Shown here piece after piece: positions 27,913 to 37,430 of a stretch of 64,000 nt of DNA (positions are counted from its first letter, which is position 1; each line of letters begins with the position of its first letter). Location: the NCBI RefSeq assembly GCF_015207005.2, contig NZ_JADEXS020000001.1, positions 1,550,001-1,614,000 of the forward strand, written 5' to 3'. The notes beneath the pieces were generated by a model that saw nothing but the letters and a program-made list of their open reading frames with translations, ran no database searches and was not told the origin of the DNA. The stretch is from Desmonostoc muscorum LEGE 12446. GTDB taxonomy: Bacteria > Cyanobacteriota > Cyanobacteriia > Cyanobacteriales > Nostocaceae. The position numbers were made by a program, and so were the translations under genes.

Positions 27913-29763
27913 ATGAATACTAAATCTCTCAACAAAAACGCTAATTATTCTCCAGCTTTGGGAACAAAAATTAACCCTTCATCTAATCAAATTTCATTTG
28001 AAACTTCAACTGGATCTTCCATTTTTTCCCCTGCATCGCCAAATGAAAAATCTCCAGAGTCAGAATTAACCCCTACGGTTGCAGAGGCTCTAGTCGAGAT
28101 CCTGGAAAACTTGGGAGTTAACTATGCATTTGGAGTTTCCGGAGGCGGTATTGGGCCATTGTGGGCAACATTAAACCGTAGCAACATCGAATTGCTTCAC
28201 TTTCGCCATGAATCAGGAGCAGCCTTTGCCGCCACCGAGGCTTATTTTGCCAGCGATCGCCCCGTCGTGGTATTCACTACTACAGGCCCTGGTATCACTA
28301 ACGCTCTGACTGGGCTTTTTGCTGCACGAGGGGAAGGAGCAAAGGTAATTTTCTTGTCGGCTGCAACCTCAACTGGAAATCGCGGTCGGGGAGCTTGTCA
28401 AGAAACCAGCGCCCACACAATGCCTTTCTCAGGGATTTTTACCTCAGGCCCACTATTCAATTACGCAACTATATTAGAGTCTGGCGATCAACTGCCAGAA
28501 ATTTCTCGCAGACTTGCCCAAGGTTTAGCACAACCAGGCAGCTTTGTAGCCCATATTAGTGTTCCAACCCCAATACAAACTACACCATTAAAAGTCCAGA
28601 TACCTGACCAAGGGTTTTTTCAATCTGTAGCAACAGCTAATGAAGAAGCGATCGCTGAATGTGTAAAGTTGTTATCAGCAGAATCCTTTGCCATCTGGGT
28701 TGGCTTCGGTGCGCGACACGCCGCAGAGGAAATCCGCCAGTTGGCAGAAAAAACTGGGGCGGCGGTGATGACATCACCTCGTGCCAAAGGGATTTTTCCA
28801 GAACATCATCCCCAATTTATCGGTGTCACAGGCTTTAGTGGGCATTTATCTGTCCTGACATATATGCAGGAGCAACGACCGCAGCGGATACTAGTGTTGG
28901 GAACGCGCCTTGGTGAGCCTACTTCATTTTGGAGTCCGGCCATGACTCCGATTAATGGGTTCATTCATGTTGATATTGATCCGCAAGTTCCAGGAGTGGC
29001 TTATCCATCAGTAGAGACTCTCGCTGTCCACTCAGAAATCAAAACATTCCTCAAAGCTATATTAAAACACCTTCCAGAGCGTCTTAATTGGTTTCCCACT
29101 TCCTCCCTACCGCGTCCTGAAACCTACACGAATACTCAGCGTACCAATGGCTTAGTGCGACCCGAAGCACTGATGGATGCAATTCAACGGCTGATTGTTG
29201 AGGACAGCGATGCCTCAATCTTAGCTGAAGCGGGTAACTCCTTTGCTTGGGCAACTAACTTGCTGCGATTTAACCAACCAGATCGTTACCGGATTAGTAC
29301 TGGTTTTGGCTCTATGGGTCATGCTACCACGGGGGTAGTTGGTGCGGCATTAGGGCGAAAAGGTAAAGCCGTGGCGATTGTTGGCGATGGAGCGATGCTG
29401 ATGAACAACGAAGTCAGCACAGCAGTGAGATTCGAGATTCCATCTGTCTGGATTGTCCTCAACGACGGACGCTACAATATGTGCGCCCAAGGAATGGCAT
29501 TGCAGGGGTTAAGTGGCAACGTCCCCATAGATACGGAAATACCGAGTACTGATTTTACCGCGATCGCCAGAGCTATGGGAGCCGATGGCATCTGTGTGAA
29601 TACTGAATCTGACTTGGAAGCAGCTTTAGAAAAAGCACTTGCCTCCACTGTTCCATTCATCGTTGATGTGAAGATTGATTCAACCCGACCCGCACCTATT
29701 GGAGGTCGCATTCAAAGTCTGATTCAGCAAGGAGCCATAGAAGCTAAAACAGGGCGTTCCTAA
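27913..29763 (+). CDS. ThDP-dependent enzyme, acetolactate-synthase/ScyA-like
   Basis: 616 aa from ATG 27913 (a TTG at 27904 in the same frame is an alternative; both have purine-rich sequence upstream). After a Ser/Asn-rich 50-residue leader the three ThDP domains follow: PYR domain with the catalytic Glu in [12 protein letters not shown], a central domain, and the PP domain with [18 protein letters not shown] binding ThDP/Mg. Such enzymes decarboxylate a 2-oxo acid and join it to a second carbonyl. The closest functional idea is ScyA of scytonemin biosynthesis, which couples aromatic pyruvates; the neighbouring prephenate dehydrogenase could supply 4-hydroxyphenylpyruvate. A housekeeping acetolactate synthase is less likely because no small subunit or ilv gene is near. 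Confidence 0.85.
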   Translation: MNTKSLNKNANYSPALGTKINPSSNQISFETSTGSSIFSPASPNEKSPESELTPTVAEALVEILENLGVNYAFGVSGGGIGPLWATLNRSNIELLHFRHESGAAFAATEAYFASDRPVVVFTTTGPGITNALTGLFAARGEGAKVIFLSAATSTGNRGRGACQETSAHTMPFSGIFTSGPLFNYATILESGDQLPEISRRLAQGLAQPGSFVAHISVPTPIQTTPLKVQIPDQGFFQSVATANEEAIAECVKLLSAESFAIWVGFGARHAAEEIRQLAEKTGAAVMTSPRAKGIFPEHHPQFIGVTGFSGHLSVLTYMQEQRPQRILVLGTRLGEPTSFWSPAMTPINGFIHVDIDPQVPGVAYPSVETLAVHSEIKTFLKAILKHLPERLNWFPTSSLPRPETYTNTQRTNGLVRPEALMDAIQRLIVEDSDASILAEAGNSFAWATNLLRFNQPDRYRISTGFGSMGHATTGVVGAALGRKGKAVAIVGDGAMLMNNEVSTAVRFEIPSVWIVLNDGRYNMCAQGMALQGLSGNVPIDTEIPSTDFTAIARAMGADGICVNTESDLEAALEKALASTVPFIVDVKIDSTRPAPIGGRIQSLIQQGAIEAKTGRS

Positions 29764-30083
29764 ATCTGTGCATCTACGTAAATTCTCAATCTTGCCCAGA
29801 AGTTAATCAGAAATTTATACCAGTGTAAAAGGGACTGGGGACTGGGGGAGATGAGGGGGATGAGGGGGATGAGGGAGATGAGGGGGATGAGGAGGTAGGG
29901 GAGAAGTTGCAGCAAGTCTTTCCCCAATCCCCAATCCCCAATCCCCAACCCCCAATCCCCAATCCCCAATCCCCAGTCCCCAATCCCCAATCCCCAGTCC
30001 CCAATCCCCAGTCCCCAATCCCCAATCCCCAATCCCCAATCCCCAATCCCAACGCTAAAAACAAAATCAAAAGGACATTTATC
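29764..30083. repeat. Large inverted minisatellite between ThDP enzyme and KAS III-like gene
   Basis: GAGGGGGATGAG units (29845-29895) and a long run of CCCCAATC/CCCCAGTC units (29922-30050; about 17 units) fill the spacer. The CCCCAATC run is translatable as PNPQSP repeats in frame with the following gene, so gene callers may extend that gene falsely upstream. Confidence 0.92.
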
Positions 30084-31229
30084 ATGACAACATTAGAACC
30101 AGTAGGTATTCGTGCAGTCTCAGTTAACTTTCCTAGCATCATCCGGACAAACAATTACTACAGAGAGAATTTCCCAGAGATGGTTGCTGAGGCTGAACAA
30201 AAAACCCTGGCTAAACTATTTGTACCCGATGAAGCCACAGTCAATAGTGACGATGATATCTGGTCACAAGAGGTAGCACCGTATATGTCAGACCCCTTCC
30301 GTGGTACTGTCGAGCGAAGGGTATTAGCTGCCGATGAGACTTCCCTCTCACTAGAGTATCGTGCCGCTATCGATGCTCTCGAAGCCGCAAAGCTATCTCC
30401 TGAAGACATCGACCTCATGCTCGTGACTTCACTGTTCCCAGAGCAAATCACACCTGGTAATGCTGCTTTTCTTGCTGGGAAACTGGGACTACAAGGTGCG
30501 GCGTGGAATATAGAATCAACTTGCACTTCAGCGTTAGTTTCACTTCAGACGGCCTGTTCTTTGGTGCAAACGGGACAGTATCGCAATGTGTTAGTGGTCG
30601 TCTCAACTACGTATTCGCGCTACACCGACGAAAATGATACTCTGGCGTTTTTATCGGGCGACGGTGCTGGAGCCTTTGTAGTTGGTAAGCTGAAACCAAA
30701 CCAAGGTATTCTCGGCACCAAAATTGCCAATACTGCTGCTACCTGTGGTGCTTTCTATAATGAATTCACCACCGATGAGCATGGTAACGTCAAAATGTTC
30801 ATCCGAGGTGGCAAGGGTGCAAGTAAGATGTTTAACGAGACGACGGTGAAGTTTATTCGTTTATGTTGCCACGGTGCGATCGCCAATGCTGGACTCACCT
30901 TAGATCAAATAAACTTTTTTGTTTTTAATACACCCAGTGCCTGGTATTCACGAGTTTGCACCCGCGCTTTAGGTATTGAACCAGAGCGTACAATCAACAT
31001 CAATCCCCTATATGCCAACATTGGGCCAACCTTCCCCGTAGCTAATCTCTACCACGCCGCCCACGCAGGTAAAATTCGTGAAAACGATCTAGTTCTCGTC
31101 TACACAATGGGTTCATCATCTAATGCTGGTAGCTGCGTCATGCGTTGGGGCGATGTCGCCCTAGGCCCTGCTCCCGCTTCGTCAGTTAGCCTTTCTCAAC
31201 AAGAGGATAGAATTCTGATTCGTCAATAG
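30084..31229 (+). CDS. KAS III-like thiolase-fold enzyme with altered active site
   Basis: 381 aa from ATG 30084 (AAAAGGA just upstream; the open frame to the left is repeat DNA). The ketoacyl-ACP synthase III fold is evident: the nucleophile Cys147 is in [11 protein letters not shown], and the C-terminal [13 protein letters not shown] block is conserved. The position of the canonical catalytic His (HQAN motif) reads FNTPSAW with Asn282, while the active-site Asn312 (YANIGPTF) is retained. Loss of His argues against ordinary decarboxylating condensation and for acyl transfer, ester/amide formation or an unusual condensation. It is the last enzyme of the run lyase, P450, CoA ligase, ThDP enzyme, and may accept the CoA thioester. 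Confidence 0.85.
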   Translation: MTTLEPVGIRAVSVNFPSIIRTNNYYRENFPEMVAEAEQKTLAKLFVPDEATVNSDDDIWSQEVAPYMSDPFRGTVERRVLAADETSLSLEYRAAIDALEAAKLSPEDIDLMLVTSLFPEQITPGNAAFLAGKLGLQGAAWNIESTCTSALVSLQTACSLVQTGQYRNVLVVVSTTYSRYTDENDTLAFLSGDGAGAFVVGKLKPNQGILGTKIANTAATCGAFYNEFTTDEHGNVKMFIRGGKGASKMFNETTVKFIRLCCHGAIANAGLTLDQINFFVFNTPSAWYSRVCTRALGIEPERTININPLYANIGPTFPVANLYHAAHAGKIRENDLVLVYTMGSSSNAGSCVMRWGDVALGPAPASSVSLSQQEDRILIRQ

Positions 31230-31795
31230 TAGTGGTCTATGTCATTAATTTTGAGGACTTGAAGCTGACACAAAGAAAAGTCACCAGCAAAGGCTTCCTT
31301 AGTTCAGAACTTCCGAGGACGCGGATAATTTTAAAACCATCAAAATTAATGACATGAACCAATAGTCTGTCCCATTAATTTTAATACCTGAATCAGCTTT
31401 TAAGATTTTCTTATTTACCTCTTACTTTGCGCTCTTTGCGTCCTTCTCCCAAGGGGAAACGCTAACGCGAATGCGGTTCGTTTTCTTATCCATCGAGATT
31501 AATGATATGAATCAGTATTTTGTCAATTTTTGATGAATGGATAAACAATTAGTCAGGACTTTAATCTTTATTTTTTAAGCACTAAATTCCTGACTAAAAA
31601 TCCTCAAAAATAAATTCATAAGGTCTTATAGGAGTCATAGATAAATTTGAGTTTGCAAACAATCTTTATATTGCCATTCCTATCACAATGCAAAGATTAC
31701 ATAGATACACATGGTATTATTGCCCGTAACGCGATCGCTTGCCAAACAACGAAATTTCCAACATTCAAGTACACTTATATTGCGAGACAAATAAA
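31230..31795. other. Intergenic with foldback repeat, no gene
   Basis: GGTCTATGTCATTAATTTTGAGG (31233-31255) pairs with CCATCAAAATTAATGACATGAACC (31338-31361), a foldback element of about 130 bp. Partial copies of the same ATTAATG(A)(C/T)ATGAA(C/T)C end occur at 31372-31390 and 31496-31513. The remainder is AT-rich and includes the promoter region of the first PEP-CTERM gene. Confidence 0.6.
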
Positions 31796-32458
31796 ATGGC
31801 TTTGTTGAATAAATTTTCGATGGCTTCTGCTATCAGCATCGCAGCATTTTTAGTTTTAGGAACAGTTGGCATAAATCCAGCCCAAGCTGCTCTTTTTAAA
31901 TTTACTTTCGAGGGTGAGGGAGCAAATGGTTACTTTATTTATGATGATTCAGCTAATAAGATAGAACCTCTCGGCCCTGACTTTCCTCTTGCTGAGTATG
32001 ATGGCTCAGTAGAAAAGTATTTTGTTAATGCAGGGGGTATTCTGGCTGAGGGAACAAAGGGATTACAGCAAGATATACATGATGAGGCCAGAAATGTTCT
32101 TTATCTTGGACGCCCTGGTAATTTGGGCTACGATGGTGGTGCCGCTGATGACTTTATTCTTTACGTTCCTCCGGCTGCTCGTGGGGAGCAATACGGTTTG
32201 TCAATTCGCTTTAGTTACCCGGAGGGAAGTTTTTCAGATTCTGTTGCCCTACGAACGAGTGTACCTGACACCGCTAGACTCAGAGTCTACCCATACTGGG
32301 ACTTTCCCAATACAACGGGAGACTACACCTTTGAAGGAACCGTTAAAACAAAAATCGAAAAAATTCCTGAACCTGCATCAGTGTCTGCATTGCTGGGAGT
32401 GGGTGCTTGGTTTATCTTCCGTCGTCAACGCCGACAATTACAGCAGATTTCAAGTTAA
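31796..32458 (+). CDS. PEP-CTERM secreted protein A
   Basis: 220 aa from ATG 31796. The signal peptide (MALLNKFSMASAISIAAFLV, ending in PAQAAL) is followed by a beta-rich domain beginning FKFTFEGEGANGYFIYDDS. The C-terminus carries the PEP-CTERM sorting signal: KIPEPASVSALLGVGAWFIF then RRQRRQ. Such proteins are exported and processed by exosortase; no exosortase gene is in the window. It is a clear paralogue of the next gene. The last residues (LQQISS) are encoded by a dispersed repeat that recurs at 59113-59140. The role is unknown; possibly an exopolysaccharide/sheath protein. Confidence 0.85.
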   Translation: MALLNKFSMASAISIAAFLVLGTVGINPAQAALFKFTFEGEGANGYFIYDDSANKIEPLGPDFPLAEYDGSVEKYFVNAGGILAEGTKGLQQDIHDEARNVLYLGRPGNLGYDGGAADDFILYVPPAARGEQYGLSIRFSYPEGSFSDSVALRTSVPDTARLRVYPYWDFPNTTGDYTFEGTVKTKIEKIPEPASVSALLGVGAWFIFRRQRRQLQQISS

Positions 32459-32809
32459 TGAAGTACACCATCTAAGTCTTAAAACTAGGCACAGAGCCTA
32501 TTCTAATTCTGTTAGCGCAGCGGGACGTAGCCCTTTCTGACTGCTGAATTCACCAATTCTGCTGTATTATCTGCACAGCATTAATTATAGCGAACCAACT
32601 TAGTATATTTAGGTCTTTTTCTGTTAGCTTATTTAGTTTTAGTCCATGAACTTCAGGCGGTTGATTAGGCTTTTAATGTCTGAGCTTTCCTAAAAGCCGA
32701 TTTATGAAATGGCAGAAAATTATTAATGCTAACAGTTCTCCCCATGAGACTTTTTTGGGTAATTTTAGAAAGTCTATTTGGCAATCAATCTTGTTTAGAG
32801 GTAATAAAA
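32459..32809. other. Intergenic, nothing recognised
   Basis: A spacer of 350 bp between the paralogous PEP-CTERM genes. It begins with the tail of a dispersed TTACAGCAGATTTCAAGTT repeat (32436-32464) and contains a GCGCAGCGGGACGTAGCCC repeat fragment (32514-32533). An upstream in-frame start at 32726 would add 28 residues to the next protein and break its signal peptide, so I do not use it. Confidence 0.45.
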
Positions 32810-33448
32810 ATGGCTCTGTTGAATAAATTATCGCTTCCTGCTATTTCCAGCGCGGCAGCATTACTCATGTCAGTAACATTAAACATAGATAATGCTCAAG
32901 CAGCGCTGTATAGATTCAGCTTCGAGGGTGAAGGAGTCAACGGTTACTTTACTTACAATGACACTACTATAGGCTTTGCGGATTCACCGAACGCTACCGG
33001 ATATTTTGAAGCGGGATATGATTATAAATTTGACTTGGGGGAGAAGGGAGTTTTTGAAGGAACTATTGGCAATCCAATTGTTTTTTTACCTCGTCTTGAA
33101 GATGGTGTTACAGCACCTGAAACCGATGATTTTCTTTGGGAAGTACTTCCTTTTCAACGGCAGCCAGCGTCTGAGTTGGCTTTCGTGAGCTATTTTCATT
33201 ACCCAAAGGGTTCATTTGAGGGATCTACCGCTATACGGACAACAGTCCCAAGTACTGCAATCCTTGATGTCTACCCAAATGTGGACTTTCCGAATTCAAT
33301 AGGCAACCTGTTGTATACAGGAACTGTCCAAACCCGAATCGAAAAGATTCCTGAACCTGCATTGTTGCCTGCATTGTTAGGAGTAGGCGCTTGGTTTATC
33401 TTCCGTCGTCGTCAGCGTCATGGAAAACTACTTGATATGGATATGTAG
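32810..33448 (+). CDS. PEP-CTERM secreted protein B (paralogue of A)
   Basis: 212 aa from ATG 32810. Same plan as the preceding gene: MALLNKLSLPAISSAAALLM signal peptide ending AQAAL, YRFSFEGEGVNGYFTYNDT domain, and C-terminal KIPEPALLPALLGVGAWFIF plus RRRQR. The two proteins match at the N-terminus, the FEGEG(A/V)NGYF motif and the sorting signal but diverge in between, indicating an older tandem duplication. AGGTAATAAAA precedes the start. Function unknown. Confidence 0.85.
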   Translation: MALLNKLSLPAISSAAALLMSVTLNIDNAQAALYRFSFEGEGVNGYFTYNDTTIGFADSPNATGYFEAGYDYKFDLGEKGVFEGTIGNPIVFLPRLEDGVTAPETDDFLWEVLPFQRQPASELAFVSYFHYPKGSFEGSTAIRTTVPSTAILDVYPNVDFPNSIGNLLYTGTVQTRIEKIPEPALLPALLGVGAWFIFRRRQRHGKLLDMDM

Positions 33449-33608
33449 AAAAAATGCTGCTTTAGTTAACTTTTAGGCCTGTCTGAATTAACCCTCTTTC
33501 ATCACCAAAGAAGTGCTGAGTGCTGAGTTAGAAATGAATATGTTGACTCAGCACTACTGAACTTGGGCATGAACCGAAATAATCTAAAATTGGCACGGTC
33601 AAATCAAT

Positions 33609-34046
33609 ATGGATAAGCTCACATTTCTTACACATACATACCAACAAATTAACATATCAGCGCCACCTGGAGAATGGCGGGTGCGGGGACTCCGGGGTGC
33701 AACTACAGTTAATCATAATTCAGCACAAGCGATCGCAGAAGCTGTGGATGAGTTATTGAACGCCTTAGAAGTAAACAATCCCTTAGATCCTGCCGAAATC
33801 GTTAGTGTCACTTTTTCCGCTACTCCTGACTTAGATGCCATATTTCCAGCTGCGGTGGCACGTCGTCGTCCAAACTGGGATCGAGTTCCTCTCTTGGATG
33901 TGCAGCAAATGCAGGTAAATGGTAGTCTGAAATGCTGTATTCGGGTGCTAATTCACTTCAATACCCCCATGCCTCAGAGTGCATTACGCCCCATTTATTT
34001 GCGCGGGGCTGCACAGTTACGCCCAGATTTAGCGATATTCAGTTAG
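33609..34046 (+). CDS. aroH: Chorismate mutase, AroH type
   Basis: 145 aa. It converts chorismate to prephenate, the first committed step to Phe and Tyr. The trimeric AroH signature is evident: VRGLRGATTV at the N-terminus (after an unusual 20-residue extension), FSATPDLDAIFPAAVARR, LKCCIRVLIH with the catalytic Arg, IYLRGAAQLRPDL. At the positions of B. subtilis Cys75 and Glu78 I read Asp and Gln (LLDVQQMQV), which may be normal for cyanobacteria. It lies 73 bp upstream of tyrA and is probably cotranscribed. Confidence 0.92.
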   Translation: MDKLTFLTHTYQQINISAPPGEWRVRGLRGATTVNHNSAQAIAEAVDELLNALEVNNPLDPAEIVSVTFSATPDLDAIFPAAVARRRPNWDRVPLLDVQQMQVNGSLKCCIRVLIHFNTPMPQSALRPIYLRGAAQLRPDLAIFS

Positions 34047-34119
34047 GCCTAGCCGTAGTCTGTCGCAAACATCGGTCTTCCATGCACCAAAAAAATTAAT
34101 AATACATTTGAGAGGTCTT

Positions 34120-35253
34120 ATGCTTCCAGAAAAGCTGAAAAAAATTGACCAACAACTCATTGAATTACTAGGTAAAAGAATTGCAATTTTAGCTGAATCA
34201 CAATCCATTTCTTTAGAAGAACAAATTACTAATTTTACATTTTCCTTGGTGCAGGCTGGTGTTCCAGAGTCGATGTGGAAAAACCTGGTTACAGATTGTA
34301 CCTCTGCTGTTGCTAATGCATTTTCCCCTCCAGCTAAGACCAAGCCACGACGGATTACTCTAGTTGGCGGACGGGGGATGATGGGGCACTTCTTCCAGCA
34401 GAAGTTCTCAGCTGCCGGTCACTACGTCAGTATTCTCGATCGCACTGACTGGGAACAAGCAGAATCGCTGCTAAAAAAAGCAGATTTAGTTTTAGTTTGC
34501 GTTCCGATTGAACATACCATAGAGGTGATCCATAAACTTGCTAAATACCTTTCGCCAACTACTGCTTTAGCGGATATTACTAGTATTAAGACTCCCATAT
34601 TACAGACGATGCTTGAGCAGCATAGTGGACCTGTAATGAGCTTACATCCAATGTTTGGCCCAGGCATCAAATCATTCTTGTCTCAAAAAGTTGTAGTCTG
34701 TTCTGGTCGTGGAGATGATGCATTTCAATGGCTTTTGGATTTGATTGAAAATGATGGTGGTAAACTGATTATGTCTACACCAGAAGAACACGATCAAATG
34801 ATGATTGCTGTTCAAGCAATCCGTAACTTTAAAACCTTTAGTCTTGGTGTTTTCTTAGCAGAAGAAGAAATCAATATTCGTCGGAGCTTAGATTTTTCCA
34901 GCCCAATTTTTCGTCTGGAAATTGACATAGTTAGCCGCTTATTCACTCAGTCTGCACCTCTGGTAGTAGATATTATGCTTGCTACATCAGAGCGCCGTGA
35001 AGCTATTGGGCGATTAGCGTCTACTTATAATCGATTGGCACAATTAATTATTCAGAATGATCGAGATACCCTGATTCGGGAGTTCAAAGCAACCCATAGC
35101 TTTTTGGCAGAAGAAATGAACTCTGCTGTAGAAGAAAGTACTCATATAATTAACACCCTGACTACACTTTTAGCAGCTAGGGATGTCGAAAAAAAACAAT
35201 CATATTTTGTCAGAAAACAAACTGCGATCGCTAATCAACCTATAGCACCATAA
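34120..35253 (+). CDS. tyrA: T-protein: degenerate chorismate mutase domain fused to prephenate dehydrogenase
   Basis: 377 aa from ATG 34120 (GAGAGG four bases upstream; a TTG at 34108 is also in frame). The C-terminal part aligns along its length with E. coli TyrA: NAD-binding GGRGMMGHFF, VPIEHTIEVIHKLA, LHPMFGPGIKSF with the catalytic His, EHDQMMIAVQAIRNF. It should oxidise prephenate to 4-hydroxyphenylpyruvate. The N-terminal 70 residues match an AroQ mutase (IDQQLIELLGKRIAIL) but are shortened and lack the Lys39 and Arg51 equivalents, so mutase activity is doubtful; AroH immediately upstream would supply it. Cyanobacteria normally use a short arogenate dehydrogenase, so this is likely an extra, pathway-specific copy. 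Confidence 0.88.
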   Translation: MLPEKLKKIDQQLIELLGKRIAILAESQSISLEEQITNFTFSLVQAGVPESMWKNLVTDCTSAVANAFSPPAKTKPRRITLVGGRGMMGHFFQQKFSAAGHYVSILDRTDWEQAESLLKKADLVLVCVPIEHTIEVIHKLAKYLSPTTALADITSIKTPILQTMLEQHSGPVMSLHPMFGPGIKSFLSQKVVVCSGRGDDAFQWLLDLIENDGGKLIMSTPEEHDQMMIAVQAIRNFKTFSLGVFLAEEEINIRRSLDFSSPIFRLEIDIVSRLFTQSAPLVVDIMLATSERREAIGRLASTYNRLAQLIIQNDRDTLIREFKATHSFLAEEMNSAVEESTHIINTLTTLLAARDVEKKQSYFVRKQTAIANQPIAP

Positions 35254-35591
35254 GCCTGTGACATAGTGCGATTCGTCCAAAACCTTGTAGACTCAACACT
35301 AATTTTTACAATACAACCAAAAATGTTAACTAGAAAGCAATTTATCATGATGAGCGCAGGTTTAGGAGCAGGAATCCTACTCCCCGAACTCCTCAAAGCA
35401 AAGAGAACCTATGCAGCCTCGCCCCCACTTTCAAAATTTACCGAGTCTCTGCCCATTTCATACCCTATTTCACCGCCTAGTACCTTAGATATTGCGCCAG
35501 GTAGACATTCGTTCCACAGCAGCTTAGGGTCTATTCCTACCTGGGGTTACGGCGGATTGCCTTATCTTGGCCCCACTTTCGAGGTCACAAG

Positions 35592-37430
35592 CCCTAGCTA
35601 TCTAGTTGGTATACAAAGCAGGTAAGCTGAGGAAAGCACCTAGCAGCAGTAAAAAATTAGTGATAGTAAAGTTGCCTCGCCATCGCCCAGAACGAAAATT
35701 CAGTAACATCAAACGAATAATTTTAGAATGTTCGCTCATCGAATGTGTGCATTGTGGTAAAGAGTTAGTTCTACGTAGACCAAGGCACATGCGTAAAACC
35801 ATTCAAACAATGGATGGTGCAGTGTTTGTGGCAGGTAAAAGTAAAGAATGTACCAATCCCAATTGCACACATTTTGGTAAACATTACTACGCTACTGGGG
35901 TGCTAAAGTACAGTCTGCCTTACAGTACCTACGGGCTAGACGTGCTGGCATTTATTGGTTGGCAACATGAACATGAGCATCAACAGTTGGTAGAAATTCA
36001 ACGCTCATTAAACCAGCGCGGTGTTGAAATTAACGAAAGCAATGTGGGCAAGTTATACGGTCAATTTTTGGCACTGTTGGGTGGAACGATTGCACATACG
36101 GCTGAGAAGTTAGCTGCGACAGCGATTGAACATGGTGGTTTGATTTGGGCAATTGATGCCTTACAGCCAGAGGGTCATGGGACTTTGTTGTATGTGTTAT
36201 ACGAGGTATTAAGTGGCACACCAGTTAGTGCAATTCAATTGCCACAGGCACAAGCACAACGGTTAATTGAGTGGCTGCAACCATATAAGGAGTTGCCGTA
36301 CACAGTGCTGGCAACATTATCAGATGGGGAATCAGCAATCATCGCGGCAATAAATTCAACTTGGACAGATGTACCACATCAACGTTGTCAGGCACACTTC
36401 CTAAGTAATTTGAGTGAATCTGTGCTGCCATTAGATACAAAGCTCCGACAGCAATTAAAGGCAGATTTAGACGGGCTGCCAAAAGTTCCTGATTACTCTG
36501 AAAGACCCCAAAAACCAAGCTCCGAACAGCAGCTAGATAGTACCCCCCTTTTTCAGTCATCCCCTATTTGTCACGAGACGCAGAATTAATGGCAGTGGAA
36601 GCTCAAATTCGTGCGGCGATTCGGGATTGTGTCAATCGCACAAGTCGCAAACCGTTTAGTTGGGGTGGTTTAATGGGCTACCAGCAACTATTAGCTATTG
36701 GAGAAGTACTACGTAGTTTACCATACCGGGAAATTGATACAGATTATTTATCTCTGTTATCAGTATGGGTGGACCTTGCCTTAAGTAATAATCGTTCAGT
36801 CGCGTCTGACTTGTCAGAGGCGCACCAATGGTTGCGACGAATTGCTAATTGTTTGCGCTATCCTAATAATTCTGACCGTACCTCAGATGATGTAATCGAT
36901 ATTACAGAGACTGCCCAAATCCCTTTAACAAGCTTTCAAGTTCGGCGTGAGATGGAAGAGTTATTACAGATGTTTCAACCTGACCATCAACAAAATCCGG
37001 CACAGTTTGCTCTCAAAAAAAAGTTACAACGTTTATGGGATAAATACAGTACTGACTTATTACACTGCTATGATATCCCTGGTTTGCCACCAGATAACCT
37101 GAAAATCGAGTCTTTATTTAGTCATTTGCGTCGCCATCAGCGACGTATTAGTGGACGCAAATCAACTGTTGAATTACGTGATTTGGGCCAATATCAAGTT
37201 CTATTTGTAGCTCAAAACGAAAAACAGTTACTTCAACAAATTCGGGAAGTACCTATAGCTGAGTATAAAACTCAACGTCGTAGATTAGCGATCGCACAAG
37301 CTCCTCGCCAACAAAAACGTCGCCTTCATCGTAATCCAGTTAGCACAATACAATCTTTGGTCAATCAACATCAGGGACTTCTCACTGTGCTTGAGTTTCA
37401 AGCTCTTAAATACTAATTAGACAGCCAGGG
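35592..37430. mobile_element. Insertion sequence, 1839 bp, inside the multicopper oxidase
   Basis: The left end CCCTAGCTATCTAGTTGGTA and the right end read in reverse, CCCTGGCTGTCTAATTAGTA, form 20-bp inverted repeats with four mismatches. The 8-bp target duplication GTCACAAG is at 35584-35591 and 37431-37438. A single DDE-type transposase occupies almost the whole element but in two frames. IS family not identified by me. Confidence 0.92.
35606..37416 (+). CDS. DDE transposase in two overlapping frames (programmed or disabling frameshift)
   Basis: Frame 1 part: 35606-36589 (TTG start, 327 aa), with an N-terminal Cys-rich zinc-finger-like region (CVHCGKE, CTNPNCTHFGKHY) and the first two catalytic Asp regions (IWAIDALQPEGHG, LATLSDGESA). 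Second part: open from 36541 to 37416 in the -1 frame, containing the likely catalytic Glu in LKIESLFSHLRRHQRRISGRKS. The frames overlap at 36541-36589, which begins with C6T5 (ACCCCCCTTTTTC), a plausible ribosomal or transcriptional slippage site. A -1 shift there would give one protein of about 600 aa. A simple disabling indel cannot be excluded. Confidence 0.8.

Noticed and set aside
29907..30083. Upstream extension of the KAS III-like gene (Pro/Gln/Asn repeat peptide)
   Set aside because: It is a translation of CCCCAATC minisatellite DNA; the ATG at 30084 has a ribosome-binding-like AAAAGGA and begins the conserved domain.
29760..30154. Minus-strand frames encoding [10 protein letters not shown] repeats
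   Set aside because: They are only the other strand of the same minisatellite.
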